Shown: positions 9,277 to 19,216, numbered from the stretch's first letter. The stretch is 64,000 nucleotides of DNA from Thermosulfuriphilus ammonigenes (GCF_011207455.1 NZ_CP048877.1:550576-614575), one strand, 5' to 3'. Notes: generated by a model from the sequence alone, not told the origin. Translations and numbers: made by a program.

Positions 9277-10223
9277 AGGAATTCCTCTTTCTTGTTGGAG
9301 GCTTTGCCCTACTCCTTTCTGGCGGGCATTTTCTGGTAGAGGGGGCTGCCGCCCTAGCCAAAAGGCTCCGCGTCTCTGACAGGGCCATCGGACTAACGGT
9401 AGTGGCCTTCGGAACGTCGGCCCCGGAGCTTTTAGTAAATATTATTGCCGCTATTAAGAAGAGCCCGGATTTGGCTATCGGAAACATCCTGGGCTCCAAC
9501 ATCGCCAACATCCTTCTTATATTAGGAGCCTCATCCCTGGTATACCCCCTGACCATTCATTTGGGCACGGTCTGGAAGGAAATCCCTTTCAGCCTCCTGG
9601 CGGTTATTGTCCTTTTTTTTATGGCCAACGATGGTCTTTTGGATGGCCTTCCTTCGATGATCTCTCGCTCCGATGGACTGGTGCTCCTGTCATTCTTTGC
9701 CATCTTTCTCTTCTACGCCTTTGGCCTCGATCGGCGGGAGGAGATAGACTATCAGGTGAAACCCCTTCCCTGGGGGTTGGCTCTCCTTATGACCACGGGG
9801 GGCATTATCGGTCTGGGGCTGGGGGGAAACATGGTTGTTGATGGGGCCAGGGGGCTGGTGATCCTCCTGGGAGTCTCTCAGGCCTTTATTGGGCTAACTA
9901 TTGTCGCCCTGGGGACCTCTTTGCCCGAGCTGGTGACCTCGGTGGTAGCGGCCTTCAAAAAGAAGACCGAAATCGCCGTGGGGAATGTGGTGGGCTCCAA
10001 TATCTTTAACATCTTCTGGATTCTGGGGATTACCGCCAGTGTTTCGCCCATACCCTTCCGGGCCAGCCTAAATCTGGACATCGGCATGGTCATATTGGCC
10101 ACCCTGGCCCTCTTTGTCGGTCTCTTTCTGGGACGAACCCACGAGCTCGACCGCAAGAAGGGTTTTCTCTTCCTCTGTATGTACTTTACTTACTTGGCCA
10201 TTTTGGCCTTGCGGGAGAGGTAA
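9273..10223 (+). CDS. Calcium/sodium antiporter, CaCA family (YrbG-like)
   Basis: The 316-residue protein shows the internal duplication of the Ca2+:cation antiporter family. Two alpha repeats read GTSAPEL...GNILGSNIANI and GTSLPEL...GNVVGSNIFNI, each with the conserved acidic residue, and about ten membrane segments are visible. It would exchange cations across the inner membrane. The GTG start lies inside the stop region of the upstream ATPase with GAGGAGGAG just before it, so the two are coupled and likely act together in cation homeostasis. The 3' end overlaps the convergent PGPGW gene by 34 bases. Confidence 0.93.
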   Translation: MKEFLFLVGGFALLLSGGHFLVEGAAALAKRLRVSDRAIGLTVVAFGTSAPELLVNIIAAIKKSPDLAIGNILGSNIANILLILGASSLVYPLTIHLGTVWKEIPFSLLAVIVLFFMANDGLLDGLPSMISRSDGLVLLSFFAIFLFYAFGLDRREEIDYQVKPLPWGLALLMTTGGIIGLGLGGNMVVDGARGLVILLGVSQAFIGLTIVALGTSLPELVTSVVAAFKKKTEIAVGNVVGSNIFNIFWILGITASVSPIPFRASLNLDIGMVILATLALFVGLFLGRTHELDRKKGFLFLCMYFTYLAILALRER

Positions 10224-10426
10224 GGTTCCAGACGTCTGATAAGGGGCCGGAGCCGGGCCTTTAGCCAGTCCAGGAGCCTTTTGGCCCAGGGAAGCTCACT
10301 GGAGAGGATCCCCAGGGCCAGGGGAATGACCACCGTTGCCGGACCAGGCAGGACTATCATCGCCACTCCTATCAGGAGGAGAATCAAACCGAAGGCAATT
10401 TTGACCAGGCGCTTAATCTGACGCAT
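10190..10426 (-). CDS. PGPGW-type small membrane protein
   Basis: The 78-residue protein has two hydrophobic segments around the conserved PGPATVVIPLALGIL motif, typical of the PGPGW-family putative transmembrane proteins. A very basic C-terminal tail follows. Function unknown. It lies on the minus strand and its 3' end overlaps the antiporter tail to tail. Its upstream region (10427-10541) is shared with divergent secDF and should hold both promoters; no convincing hexamers were identified there. Confidence 0.75.
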   Translation of the reverse strand: MRQIKRLVKIAFGLILLLIGVAMIVLPGPATVVIPLALGILSSELPWAKRLLDWLKARLRPLIRRLEPYLSRKAKMAK

Positions 10427-10541
10427 AAAAAGACCTTAATGGAGATTGGTTCTTTTATCTAGTTGCTTTTCCCTTGAAAATGGCCCCCTGCTGGAGTAGG
10501 AAAAGACGACTTTGAAAGAACTTTCTTCCGGGAGTGGTCAT

Positions 10542-13121
10542 ATGCCAAAGGCCTTGCGTTGGAAGTTTGCCTTGCTTGTCCTCCTCACCCTGGCGTCTGT
10601 AGCCATTGTCCTGCCGTCATTCTACCCCGATCTTCCCGGCTGGTGGAAAAAATATCTTTATAGCCAAGGGCTCAAACTGGGACTTGACCTTCAAGGCGGT
10701 ATGCATCTGGTCCTCAAGGTAGATATCGATCAGGCGGTCAAAAACGCCACCGAGGCTGCGGCTCGAGATCTGAAAGATGTCCTGGCCCGGAAGGGCATCA
10801 CCGTGGTTCGTCTGGAATCAGAGCCCGGTAAGATAGTCTTCTCCCTACCCAATAAAAAGGCCCTGGCCCGGCTCAAAGAGATCCTCAAGGAGGATTTTCC
10901 TGATCTTCAAATAGTCCGCATTGATGAGACCAAGGCCTTTCCCCAGGTGGTTTTGAAGCTCTCTGAGGAGAGAGAAAAATTTATCCGCGAAAACTCCGTA
11001 GCCCAGTCCCTGGAGATAATCCGCAATCGCATCGACCAGTTCGGAGTAGCCGAACCGGTCATCGTTCGTCAGGGAGAGGACATGATCGTTGTCCAGCTCC
11101 CTGGAGTCAAGGATCCGGAGCGGGCCCTTAAGCTTATCGGTCAAACAGCCCAGTTGGAGTTCAAGCTGGTAGATGATGAAGCTGGGGTTGATGTGGCCCG
11201 CCTCATCCGCCAGGCAATAGAAGAGGGGCGCCTCAAGCCCGATGCCTCCCGAAAGGAGGTCAACCGGGCCTTAAGGGGCTACATTCCCGCTGATGACGAG
11301 GTCTATTTCTTGGTGGAGAGGGATCCCCGCACCGGACGGACCACCAAGACCCCTATCCTTCTTAAAAAGAAGACCCTTATGACTGGCGACATGGTCAAAA
11401 CGGCCCATGTCCGCATTGGTGGCCCCTACAATGAACCCTATGTGGCCCTTGAGCTTACTGACCGGGGAGCCCGGGTCTTTGAACGCATTACCGAAGAGAA
11501 TGTGGGCAAGCGTCTGGCCATTGTTCTGGATGATGTCGTTCGCTCGGCTCCGGTCATCAGAGAGAAGATAACTGGAGGACACGCTCAGATAACCGGTTCC
11601 TTCACCCATGAGGAGGCCTCGGACTTGGCTATTGTCCTTCGGGCCGGAGCCCTGCCAGCCCCGGTCAAGGTAATTGAGAATATCACCGTTGGTCCGAGTC
11701 TGGGGGCCGACTCCATTCGCAAAGGGCTTACTTCCGGCTTAATCGGGGCGGCCCTAGTCATTGTCTTCATGGTCATCTATTACCGCTTCTCGGGCCTGGT
11801 AGCCGATGTGGCCCTCTTTTTAAACATCATCTTCCTTTTGGCCGTCCTTTCTCTTTTCCGGGCCACCCTTACCCTACCCGGTATTGCCGGAATCATCCTG
11901 ACCATGGGCATGGGGGTGGACTCCAACGTCCTTATCTTTGAACGCATGCGTGAGGAAATGGCCCTGGGCAAACCTCCTCGAGCAGCCATCTATGGTGGCT
12001 ACGACAAGGCCTTTTGGACCATTGTTGACGCCCACGTAACCACCCTCATTACCGCCCTGGCCCTTTTTCTCTTTGGCACTGGCCCCATCAAGGGCTTTGC
12101 CGTTACTCTCTCGGCCGGCATTGTCATCAATCTTTTTACGGCCATCTTCGGCACCAGACTGGTCTATGATTGGCTCATCAGCCGGGGCCGGACTCCAAAT
12201 ATCAACTTCCTGCAAATTGTCAAAAATCCCAAAATAGACTTTATGGGTTTCCGTAAGCTGGCTTTTGGTCTCTCCGGGCTCCTGGTCGCCTTGGGGATTC
12301 TGGCCTTTGTTCAAATCAGTCTGGGAAGGGCCAATTTAGGGGTGGACTTTGCCGGGGGCACTATGGCCTACTATCGATCAGAGAAGGCCTTTGATCTGGA
12401 AGCGGTTCGAAAGGCCTTAGATAAGGCCGGCATATCCGGTTATCAGCTCCAGCAGGTCAAGGGAGAGAATCTTCTTATCATAAAGGTCAAACGTCAGGAG
12501 GAGACCGTAGGCGATCTTGAAGCCCAGATAAGGGAGGTCCTGAACCAAAACTTCCCCGACCATCACTTTCGTCTGGAGAGCAAAAGCGAGATTGGCTCGG
12601 CTATCAGCCAGGAACTCAAACGCAAGGCCATCATTGCCATTTCCATATCCCTGGTGGGCATCATTCTTTATCTGGCCTTTCGCTTCGATGTCAGCTTTGG
12701 GGTGGCCGCTGCTGCCGCTACCTTTCACGATGTTTTGACCGTCTTGGGCATTCTTTACCTTCTTAACCGAGAGATATCCCTTCTCATTGTCACCGCTCTT
12801 TTGACCCTGGCCGGTTACTCTCTCACCGACACAGTGGTTGTCTTTGACCGAATTAGAGAAAATATCCGCCAACATCGAGGACGGCTCAGCTTTAAGCAAA
12901 TCATCAACAAAAGCGTAAATGAGATGCTGGCCCGGACCATCATCACCTCTCTGACCACACTCCTGGTCTTGATTTCTCTCTTTGTCTTCGGAGGTATTGT
13001 CCTTAAGGACTTTGCCTTAACCCTTATCCTCGGGGTCATTGTGGGGACCTACTCCTCGGTCTTTGTGGCCAGCCCCATTGTCTATCTGTGGCGCCGAGGC
13101 GAGACTCCCAAACTTGGTTAA
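10542..13121 (+). CDS. secDF: Protein translocase subunit SecDF (fused)
   Basis: One chain of about 859 residues fuses SecD and SecF. The SecD half has the LGLDLQGG motif, a P1 head, and transmembrane helices with DxxVxxFERMREE. The SecF half begins with the LGVDFAGG-type motif and ends with the D-VVVFDRIREN signature. The complex uses proton motive force to pull secreted proteins through SecYEG. ATG 10542 is preferred because GGGAG lies seven bases upstream; a TTG at 10512 in frame is less likely. Fusion occurs in several bacterial groups, while many have separate secD and secF. Confidence 0.94.
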   Translation: MPKALRWKFALLVLLTLASVAIVLPSFYPDLPGWWKKYLYSQGLKLGLDLQGGMHLVLKVDIDQAVKNATEAAARDLKDVLARKGITVVRLESEPGKIVFSLPNKKALARLKEILKEDFPDLQIVRIDETKAFPQVVLKLSEEREKFIRENSVAQSLEIIRNRIDQFGVAEPVIVRQGEDMIVVQLPGVKDPERALKLIGQTAQLEFKLVDDEAGVDVARLIRQAIEEGRLKPDASRKEVNRALRGYIPADDEVYFLVERDPRTGRTTKTPILLKKKTLMTGDMVKTAHVRIGGPYNEPYVALELTDRGARVFERITEENVGKRLAIVLDDVVRSAPVIREKITGGHAQITGSFTHEEASDLAIVLRAGALPAPVKVIENITVGPSLGADSIRKGLTSGLIGAALVIVFMVIYYRFSGLVADVALFLNIIFLLAVLSLFRATLTLPGIAGIILTMGMGVDSNVLIFERMREEMALGKPPRAAIYGGYDKAFWTIVDAHVTTLITALALFLFGTGPIKGFAVTLSAGIVINLFTAIFGTRLVYDWLISRGRTPNINFLQIVKNPKIDFMGFRKLAFGLSGLLVALGILAFVQISLGRANLGVDFAGGTMAYYRSEKAFDLEAVRKALDKAGISGYQLQQVKGENLLIIKVKRQEETVGDLEAQIREVLNQNFPDHHFRLESKSEIGSAISQELKRKAIIAISISLVGIILYLAFRFDVSFGVAAAAATFHDVLTVLGILYLLNREISLLIVTALLTLAGYSLTDTVVVFDRIRENIRQHRGRLSFKQIINKSVNEMLARTIITSLTTLLVLISLFVFGGIVLKDFALTLILGVIVGTYSSVFVASPIVYLWRRGETPKLG

Positions 13122-13216
13122 AGGCTCCCAGGCTCAAGGAACAATCAGCTATCAACCAGAATTTGGCTTATCACCTTCAGGGATAACTTTCCTAAATGTT
13201 GTTACCCCTCTTTTAA

Positions 13217-13241
13217 GGGAATCTTTCCTACCCGCCGATAA
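13217..13241 (+). promoter_or_regulatory. Candidate sigma-28 (FliA) promoter for the chemoreceptor gene
   Basis: GCCGATAA at 13234-13241 is an exact match to the flagellar sigma-28 -10 element. About 12 bases upstream lies TAAGG, a partial match to the TAAAGTTT -35 element. The start of the methyl-accepting chemotaxis gene is about 90 bases downstream, giving a plausible 5' leader. Flagellar and chemotaxis genes are the usual targets of this sigma factor. Confidence 0.55.
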
Positions 13242-13332
13242 CCATTTTTAAAGTAATTTAAAATTATTCCAATTTTAACCAAACAATTAGATTAAAAAAA
13301 TCTAAACAAAATCAAAACAATCAGGGGAGGGA

Positions 13333-14868
13333 ATGATGAAGCGTCTCCGGCTTGATGTGATCATGGCCTTGGCCGTGGTGCCCTGTATCTTTCTTATCCT
13401 TATTGGCGGCTATCTCCTTCTTTCCATTAAGACGGCCGAAAGCCTATCGGGATCAAAGGCCGAAGGGTTAGTAGCCGCTATTGTCAGTTTGAACGAGGCC
13501 GTCATGCCCCCCAACGACTATCTCATAAGCGGTGATCCTGAAGAAGGGAAACATTTTCAAGAGGCCTCGATCCGCTTTGAGAAGTATCTTCAATCCTTTG
13601 CCGAGCACATTCACTCTCCGGAAGAAAGGCGGCTCTATGAAGAAATAAAGCTCAAATGGCCCCGATTTAAGACCCTAGCTAAAGAGATACTCTCTCTTGA
13701 GAGACCTCAGGGGAACCGCCGGGGATATGAACTTATGGAGGAGATGGACTCCCTGGGAGAGAACCTGGAGGCCGATCTGGAGAAGCTTCTGGGCCATCTT
13801 TTTGAGGAGATGCACCGCGACTACAGCCATTTAAGAAGACTTTCCCTAAAGGGGGTTCTGGCTATCATGGCCATTGCCCTGGCAGCCACCGGAGTGGGAA
13901 TTTTTCTTCTCTTCCAACTGGGATATTTCTTTAAGGAGATAGCCCGCTTTATGAACTCTGTAAGCCAAGACCAGGATCTTACCCAAAGACCAAAGGTACG
14001 GGCCATCTGTCAAGAACAGAAGGATTTCCTTAAGGCCTTAGAAAAAATTTTGGAATTTTTCTCCGGTTTTGTTAGCCGATTAAGACAGGTAACCTCAAAG
14101 GTATATGAGCTAAGTTCTCAAGTGGATCAGCTCTCAGACAGAGTGACCCGGTTAAATGGTGAGATTTACGAAGACTCCCAGAAGGTCTCCCAGCTGGCTG
14201 TCAAAACTACGGACAATATCCAGTCCATAAATACAGCTAGCGAGGAAATGAAACGGGCCATTTCCGAGATCTCCCAGAACTCTCAGGAGGCAGCCACTAC
14301 GGTACAACAGGCCGAAAGGGAGATCAGAGAGGCCAACCAACTGGCCGAACGTCTTGGTCAGAGCTCAAAAGAGATAGGTGAGATCGTTAAGATGATAAAC
14401 TCCATAGCCGAGCAGACTAACCTTCTGGCCCTAAACGCCACCATTGAGGCCGCCCGGGCCGGGGAGGCCGGAAAGGGCTTTGCCGTGGTGGCCGGCGAAG
14501 TTAAGGAGCTGGCCAAACAGACGGCCAGGGCTACTGAACGAATCACAGAGATGATTAGCAGCCTTCAACGAGACAGCAGCCAGACGGTAGCCGCCATAGG
14601 CCAGATATATCAAACCATTGACACCATCAATCAAACTTCAGAAACCATTGCCGCTGCGGTGGAAGAACAGACGGCTACGGTCTCGGAAATCAGTGAACAC
14701 CTGGGCCATGCTGTAGAAAGATCACTTCTGGTCACCGACAAGATCAAAGAAGTCACCCAAAGAAGCCAAAAGGCGGCCCAAGAGGCCCGGACCCAGAAGG
14801 AGCACATCTCTCAACTTCGCTCAGAGGTAGAAGGGCTCGAGGCCTCCGTGAAGAATGTCCGGGTCTAG
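13333..14868 (+). CDS. Methyl-accepting chemotaxis protein
   Basis: The 511-residue chemoreceptor has an N-terminal membrane segment (about residues 9-30), a periplasmic helical domain of roughly 145 residues, and a second membrane segment (about 174-196). A long cytoplasmic coiled coil follows. It contains the highly conserved hairpin tip with [16 protein letters not shown]-type sequence, here [20 protein letters not shown]. The ligand is unknown. Two tandem ATGs (13333 and 13336) follow GGGGAGGG; the second has the better spacing. The stop shares the palindrome CTAG with the convergent radical SAM gene. A sigma-28-like promoter lies upstream. Confidence 0.93.
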   Translation: MMKRLRLDVIMALAVVPCIFLILIGGYLLLSIKTAESLSGSKAEGLVAAIVSLNEAVMPPNDYLISGDPEEGKHFQEASIRFEKYLQSFAEHIHSPEERRLYEEIKLKWPRFKTLAKEILSLERPQGNRRGYELMEEMDSLGENLEADLEKLLGHLFEEMHRDYSHLRRLSLKGVLAIMAIALAATGVGIFLLFQLGYFFKEIARFMNSVSQDQDLTQRPKVRAICQEQKDFLKALEKILEFFSGFVSRLRQVTSKVYELSSQVDQLSDRVTRLNGEIYEDSQKVSQLAVKTTDNIQSINTASEEMKRAISEISQNSQEAATTVQQAEREIREANQLAERLGQSSKEIGEIVKMINSIAEQTNLLALNATIEAARAGEAGKGFAVVAGEVKELAKQTARATERITEMISSLQRDSSQTVAAIGQIYQTIDTINQTSETIAAAVEEQTATVSEISEHLGHAVERSLLVTDKIKEVTQRSQKAAQEARTQKEHISQLRSEVEGLEASVKNVRV

Positions 14869-16184
14869 GGAACCACATCCGTATAGGGGGCCAGGAAGGC
14901 CGAATGATCATAGATATCTTGAAGGCTGATCTTGGCCCTCTTAAGGAGAGAGACCAGTTCCGGGAGGCGCTCCAGCACCAAACCAACGTGTAGTCTGGTC
15001 AGCTGACAGTACTGAAGAGTCCTTAGGGGAGAGCCTGTCAGGGCCTGCACAGGGCAGCGCCCCCCACAGTAGGCATGGACTCCGCAGTTCGAACACCCTA
15101 AGGACTCTTTGTAGGCTACCAAGGCCTCAAGGTCTGGGGAAACGGAGAAAATCACCGAACCATCCTCGCCTATCTCACCCAAAGCCCACTCTGGTGGAAG
15201 ATCAGCACAGGCGTGAAGCCGGCCATCAACCAGATCATAATTTTTGGCCAATTCCACCCCGCAGGCGGTATGTCCTCGTTTGTGGCCGGAGAGGGCATAA
15301 ATGATGAGTTCGTTTAGGTGAACGATGGGGAGAACCCGGCCCTCCTTAAGATGTTGAAGATAAACATCAAGAATGGCTGAAAATTCTTCTTCATATCGGG
15401 CGACATAACCGGCCAAATCTTCAAGGGGTTCAAATGTCTCCACCCAGTGCCAAAAGAAGTAGTCTGCCAGACCCTCGGCATAAAGCTCCATAAATTGCTG
15501 AAAACATCGAATCAGGGACTGTTCTTCTCTCAGGGTGGACCACTGGAGAACCCGAGAGGAAACGGCCCGCCGCAGGCGCCTTAAATTGGCTATGATCCTG
15601 GAGAGCTTGGTCCCCCGTCTTATCCGATTGTGTTGTTCCTCATCGCCATCTATCGAGACCGAATAGAGCCAGATGGTCTCCATCAAGTGGGGATATTTAT
15701 CCAGGGCCCGGGAGAGAAGCTCCCCATTGGTATAGACCAGATAGCGGATCCTCTCCGCCTCCGGGAAGGTAGAGATAAGGCGGACAATGGCGTCCATCTT
15801 ATCGGCGGCTAAAAAAGGCTCGCCTCCATAAAAACAAACAGTGACCGTCTCTCCAGGATAGCGAGCGACCAGGTTGACTATCGCCCGGGCGTCCCGCTCA
15901 GGAACTGTCTCTCCCGAGGTAACCAGAAGAGAACGCGGGGCCTCCAGCCCTAAGGTGACAGCAGCATTAATACACCCTTTGCAGCTGGCATTACAGCGGC
16001 CAGTAACAGTAAGATGAATGAATATCGGATCCTTAGCCTGATAGTAAGACCCTGACCAGAGAGGAGGGGAAGGCATGACTACCGAATCCGGCCGAGAAAG
16101 ATCACCAAAACGGGGGTGTTTAAGCCCTGTAATACGGGGAAAGACAGGAAGATGACCCTTTAACTCTGCCAGACAAGTAGCCAT
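14865..16184 (-). CDS. Radical SAM/SPASM domain protein of unknown substrate
   Basis: The 439-residue protein has a radical SAM Fe-S motif CNASCKGC (C64, C68, C71), a GGEPF motif, and a C-terminal SPASM-like region with CSNC, CGGRC and further cysteines that should bind auxiliary Fe-S clusters. Such enzymes often modify peptides or act as anaerobic sulfatase-maturase-like enzymes. No partner peptide gene is evident next to it. It lies downstream of nifB on the same strand but is separated by 298 bases, so it may have its own promoter. A role in nitrogen fixation is only suggested by position. Confidence 0.82.
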   Translation of the reverse strand: MATCLAELKGHLPVFPRITGLKHPRFGDLSRPDSVVMPSPPLWSGSYYQAKDPIFIHLTVTGRCNASCKGCINAAVTLGLEAPRSLLVTSGETVPERDARAIVNLVARYPGETVTVCFYGGEPFLAADKMDAIVRLISTFPEAERIRYLVYTNGELLSRALDKYPHLMETIWLYSVSIDGDEEQHNRIRRGTKLSRIIANLRRLRRAVSSRVLQWSTLREEQSLIRCFQQFMELYAEGLADYFFWHWVETFEPLEDLAGYVARYEEEFSAILDVYLQHLKEGRVLPIVHLNELIIYALSGHKRGHTACGVELAKNYDLVDGRLHACADLPPEWALGEIGEDGSVIFSVSPDLEALVAYKESLGCSNCGVHAYCGGRCPVQALTGSPLRTLQYCQLTRLHVGLVLERLPELVSLLKRAKISLQDIYDHSAFLAPYTDVVP

Positions 16185-16304
16185 AAACCTCCCGTCTGAG
16201 TTTGTTTAAAAAAACACAAATGTTAAAGACTTATTTTTAAGGATTGTCTAACTCAAACAGGAGGTCAAGCAGATAGCATCTTTAAAAAAGAAGAAAAAAG
16301 TCAA

Positions 16305-16329
16305 TGTTATAGAGGAGTCTTTTATAACA
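16305..16329. promoter_or_regulatory. Inverted repeat upstream of radical SAM gene (possible operator)
   Basis: TGTTATA (16305-16311) and TATAACA (16323-16329) are perfect inverted arms separated by 11 bases. They lie in an AT-rich 298-base gap between nifB and the radical SAM gene, about 120 bases before the latter's ATG. Nothing else convincing, including a small peptide gene, was seen in the gap from 16185 to 16482. The arm size and spacing suit a dimeric regulator, but which one is unknown. Confidence 0.35.
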
Positions 16330-16482
16330 CATAAATGACACGAAAATGAAAACTTAAAACCCTTTTTATATTCAAACCAAGGCGGACGTCTCTTCGGGGA
16401 GGGACCTGAGCCTGATCTATTTTGGGACAGGGAAGATCCCTCCCCCCGGGAAGACCCAGCTGGGATTTGATGATATCAGGTG

Positions 16483-17760
16483 TCAGAGACAGCCCAGGCC
16501 TCCACCCCCGCGGCACCCTCCAGAGCATCCCTGACGTCGGGCCTTAAACAGGCCGGGGGCACCGCCCTCATATACAGCCTTGAGACCCTCTTCGATAAAC
16601 CCGGTCATTTCATAGGCCTTTATGCCTGCCTCTTCAAGGACCTGACGGGGGTTTTCTCCCAGTCCGGCAACCAAGACCGCTCGGCAATCCTTCAAAATTT
16701 CTGACAGGGTGAGCCAACGCTTTAAACCTCCACCTGGACGCGGGGCCGGACGCTCCTCTACAGGTTCAAAACCTCCCGACTCCGTACGCCTCCAGATCTG
16801 AAAGCTTGCTGCTTCACCGAGGTGAAGGTTAACCAGAAGGCCCTCTCTGGTAGCCACAGCCACATAAGGACGATCCTCGTCTCCCTTAAGGGGCAAGGTG
16901 GCACAGGCCCTAAGACAAGAGGCCAGCTCCTTGGCTCTATCTTCTCCCAGAAGCCCCACAGCATCGGCCCGACAGCGGGTACAATGACGCATCTGGGGAA
17001 GGTAGCGGGCGGCCTGATCCCGCAGACGGGAGATAAGAACCGGATCCGGCTCGGCTATATCCTCAAAGGGGGTCTCACGGGTGGGATACATGGGAATACA
17101 GTTGAAAAGATCCACCCCTAAAGAGGCCATCTTTTCCGCCACCTGGATAACGTGTTCTTCATTTATACCCGGGACAACAATGGTGTTCACTTTGACCATG
17201 ATTCCCTTCTCTTTTAGGGCTGTCACCCCTTCGAGCTGGCGTTCAAGAAGAAGGCCTGCCCCCCTTTCTCCCCGGTAAACGACCTTTCCATCCCTCACCC
17301 AGGCATAAATCTGGGAGCCAATCTTTGGATCGATGGCGTTTATGGTCACCGTGACATGAGATACAGAAAGGGAGGCCAAATCGTCCACATAGGCCGGAAG
17401 AGCCAGGCCATTGGTAGCCAGGCAAAGAATGAGCCCCGGGAAGCGTTCTCTTATGAGACGCAAGGTCTCAAGAGTGGCTCCCGGGTTGGCCAGGGGGTCT
17501 CCAGGACCGGCTATGCCGGCCACTGAAATCCGGGGCTCAAGTTCCAGGACCTTCTCCATATAGGCTAAGGCCTGGTGAGGTGAGAGGACCTTGCTTGTCA
17601 CCCCAGGCCGGCTCTCATTGGTGCAATCATATTTGCGGTTACAGTAGTTACATTTGATATTGCACTTAGGGGCCACCGGCAGATGAACCCGCCCAAACTG
17701 GCCCTTGGCTTCGGCGTTAAAGCAGGGATGATGGTGGACATCAAAGTCTTTGGTCTTCAT
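16483..17760 (-). CDS. nifB: FeMo-co biosynthesis radical SAM protein NifB, with NifX-like domain
   Basis: The 425-residue NifB makes the 8Fe-9S-C NifB-co core of FeMo-co. It has the hallmark HHHPCFN near the N-terminus, radical SAM cysteines C33, C37 and C40, and HCTRCRADAVGLLG (C260, C263) near the end of the SAM domain. A second domain from about residue 297 resembles NifX/NafY and carries RPYVAVATREG. The extreme C-terminus is unusual, a Gly/Cys-rich tail with C412, C416 and C424. It is the last nif gene of the operon, 17 bases after nifN. Confidence 0.96.
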   Translation of the reverse strand: MKTKDFDVHHHPCFNAEAKGQFGRVHLPVAPKCNIKCNYCNRKYDCTNESRPGVTSKVLSPHQALAYMEKVLELEPRISVAGIAGPGDPLANPGATLETLRLIRERFPGLILCLATNGLALPAYVDDLASLSVSHVTVTINAIDPKIGSQIYAWVRDGKVVYRGERGAGLLLERQLEGVTALKEKGIMVKVNTIVVPGINEEHVIQVAEKMASLGVDLFNCIPMYPTRETPFEDIAEPDPVLISRLRDQAARYLPQMRHCTRCRADAVGLLGEDRAKELASCLRACATLPLKGDEDRPYVAVATREGLLVNLHLGEAASFQIWRRTESGGFEPVEERPAPRPGGGLKRWLTLSEILKDCRAVLVAGLGENPRQVLEEAGIKAYEMTGFIEEGLKAVYEGGAPGLFKARRQGCSGGCRGGGGLGCL

Positions 17761-17777
17761 GGTCTCCTCCGTATCTG

Positions 17778-19178
17778 CTAGATATAGGTGTAGCCCACAG
17801 ATGAGGTCTCCTGACGCCTCTCGATGATGGCGTTAACTAAGCGATCAAGCAGGGCCAGGGCCCCCCGATAGCCTAAATGCATAATTCTCTGGGCTCCGAA
17901 ACGATCATGGATAGGAAAGCCCACCCGCACCAGGGGAAGCCCCATCTTTCTGGCCAGGTGGTAGCCTTTGCTGTGGCCGAGGAATATATCTGGAGAGAGT
18001 TCCTCACACAGACCGGCGATACCATAAAAATCAACCCCAACGGCCACCCTGGGTGGCTCAGGAAGAATATCGTTGGTCACCTGGGAGATAGCGTCAGGAA
18101 AGTCTTTCTGACGATCGCCGGTGGCGCAGAGAACAGGTCTGGCCCCTATCTCAGCCAAAAAGCTGGTCAGACCGACAACCAAATCCTCCTCTCCGTAGAC
18201 AACCACCTTTTGGCCAAAGAGATACTTATGGGCATCTACCATGGCATCTATTAGGCGCCCCCTTTCAAGAAGGTGCTTCTCGGGGATGGGGCTGCCCGAG
18301 ATCTCAGAAAGGGCCTCAAAGAAGCGATCTGTCTCCCGCAGGCCGATGGGAAGACCGAGGTGATATGTCTTGAGGCCGAAGCGCTCCTTAAGGACTTCTG
18401 CCGGACTCCGGCGGCCTTTGACCAGCCGACCGAGATCCACGAAAGCTCGGGCTCGTCCTAAAGACTCGATCTCGGCAATGGGTGTCCCTCCGGGAGGAAT
18501 CCGTTGATATTCTTCAGCTGCCGGGGCATCAAGGGGATCAGATATGTCGGGCACAATGGTTCCCGACAAACCGAAATCGGAGAGGATTTCCTTGAGATAA
18601 CGGATATCGGCCGGGGACACGAGCCCGGGGAACACCCCCACCTCGTGCCTGGAGCCGGGCTTTTTGGCGGCCACCTGGGCCAGAAGAGCACGGGTGGCCG
18701 CCAAAAAGCCGTCTTTATGGGTGCCCGAGTAACTGGGGGTGGAGGCAAAAACGAGATAGGGGCCCTTTTGGCCATCAAAGTTAGCCCCCGTCTCTCGTTT
18801 GAATTCCTTTAGAATCAGGGGGACGTCGTCTCCGATGGTCTCCGTAAGACAGGTGGTGGCGATACCGATAAGCCTGGCGCCATACTTGTTGGCCACATTC
18901 ATAAGCCCCAGTTTAAGATTTGGCCCGCCTCCATAGACGGCGTGCTTCTCCCCCAGAGAAGAGGAGGCAATGTCCATGGGTTCACGAAAATGACTGATAA
19001 GGTAGCGGCGCATATAGGTGGCACAGCCCTGGGAGCCGTGAAGAAATGGCACTGATCCCTCTACCCCCCGGAAGGCCAGGGCGGCCCCCAGGGGCATGCA
19101 CATCTTGCAGGCATTGGTGGTGGAAACATACTCCCGGCGAGAGCCGCTTATAAAGGACGCACTTCTAGCCTCGGGCAT
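17778..19178 (-). CDS. nifN: Nitrogenase cofactor scaffold subunit NifN
   Basis: The 466-residue protein belongs to the nitrogenase component 1 family and is most like NifN. It has NACKMCMPLGA near residue 23, the FLHGSQGC motif (P-cluster-like region) and TCLTETIGDD, and lacks a cofactor His. NifEN is the scaffold on which the NifB product is matured with molybdenum and homocitrate. The gene is separated from nifE by the cyanase gene, and a hairpin lies in the 67-base gap between cyanase and nifN. It is assigned NifN rather than NifK because a separate, better NifK lies upstream. Confidence 0.92.
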   Translation of the reverse strand: MPEARSASFISGSRREYVSTTNACKMCMPLGAALAFRGVEGSVPFLHGSQGCATYMRRYLISHFREPMDIASSSLGEKHAVYGGGPNLKLGLMNVANKYGARLIGIATTCLTETIGDDVPLILKEFKRETGANFDGQKGPYLVFASTPSYSGTHKDGFLAATRALLAQVAAKKPGSRHEVGVFPGLVSPADIRYLKEILSDFGLSGTIVPDISDPLDAPAAEEYQRIPPGGTPIAEIESLGRARAFVDLGRLVKGRRSPAEVLKERFGLKTYHLGLPIGLRETDRFFEALSEISGSPIPEKHLLERGRLIDAMVDAHKYLFGQKVVVYGEEDLVVGLTSFLAEIGARPVLCATGDRQKDFPDAISQVTNDILPEPPRVAVGVDFYGIAGLCEELSPDIFLGHSKGYHLARKMGLPLVRVGFPIHDRFGAQRIMHLGYRGALALLDRLVNAIIERRQETSSVGYTYI

Positions 19179-19216
19179 TTACATCCTCCTATCTAAGGCT
19201 TTTGCAGGTCCTTAAA

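Noticed and set aside
16185-16482. A precursor peptide gene for the radical SAM/SPASM protein
   Set aside because: I read the minus strand of the gap and saw no ATG open frame with a suitable Shine-Dalgarno and leader-like sequence.
16322-16528. Open frame on the minus strand across the nifB 3' end
   Set aside because: It is out of frame with nifB, overlaps its end, and has no recognisable protein family.
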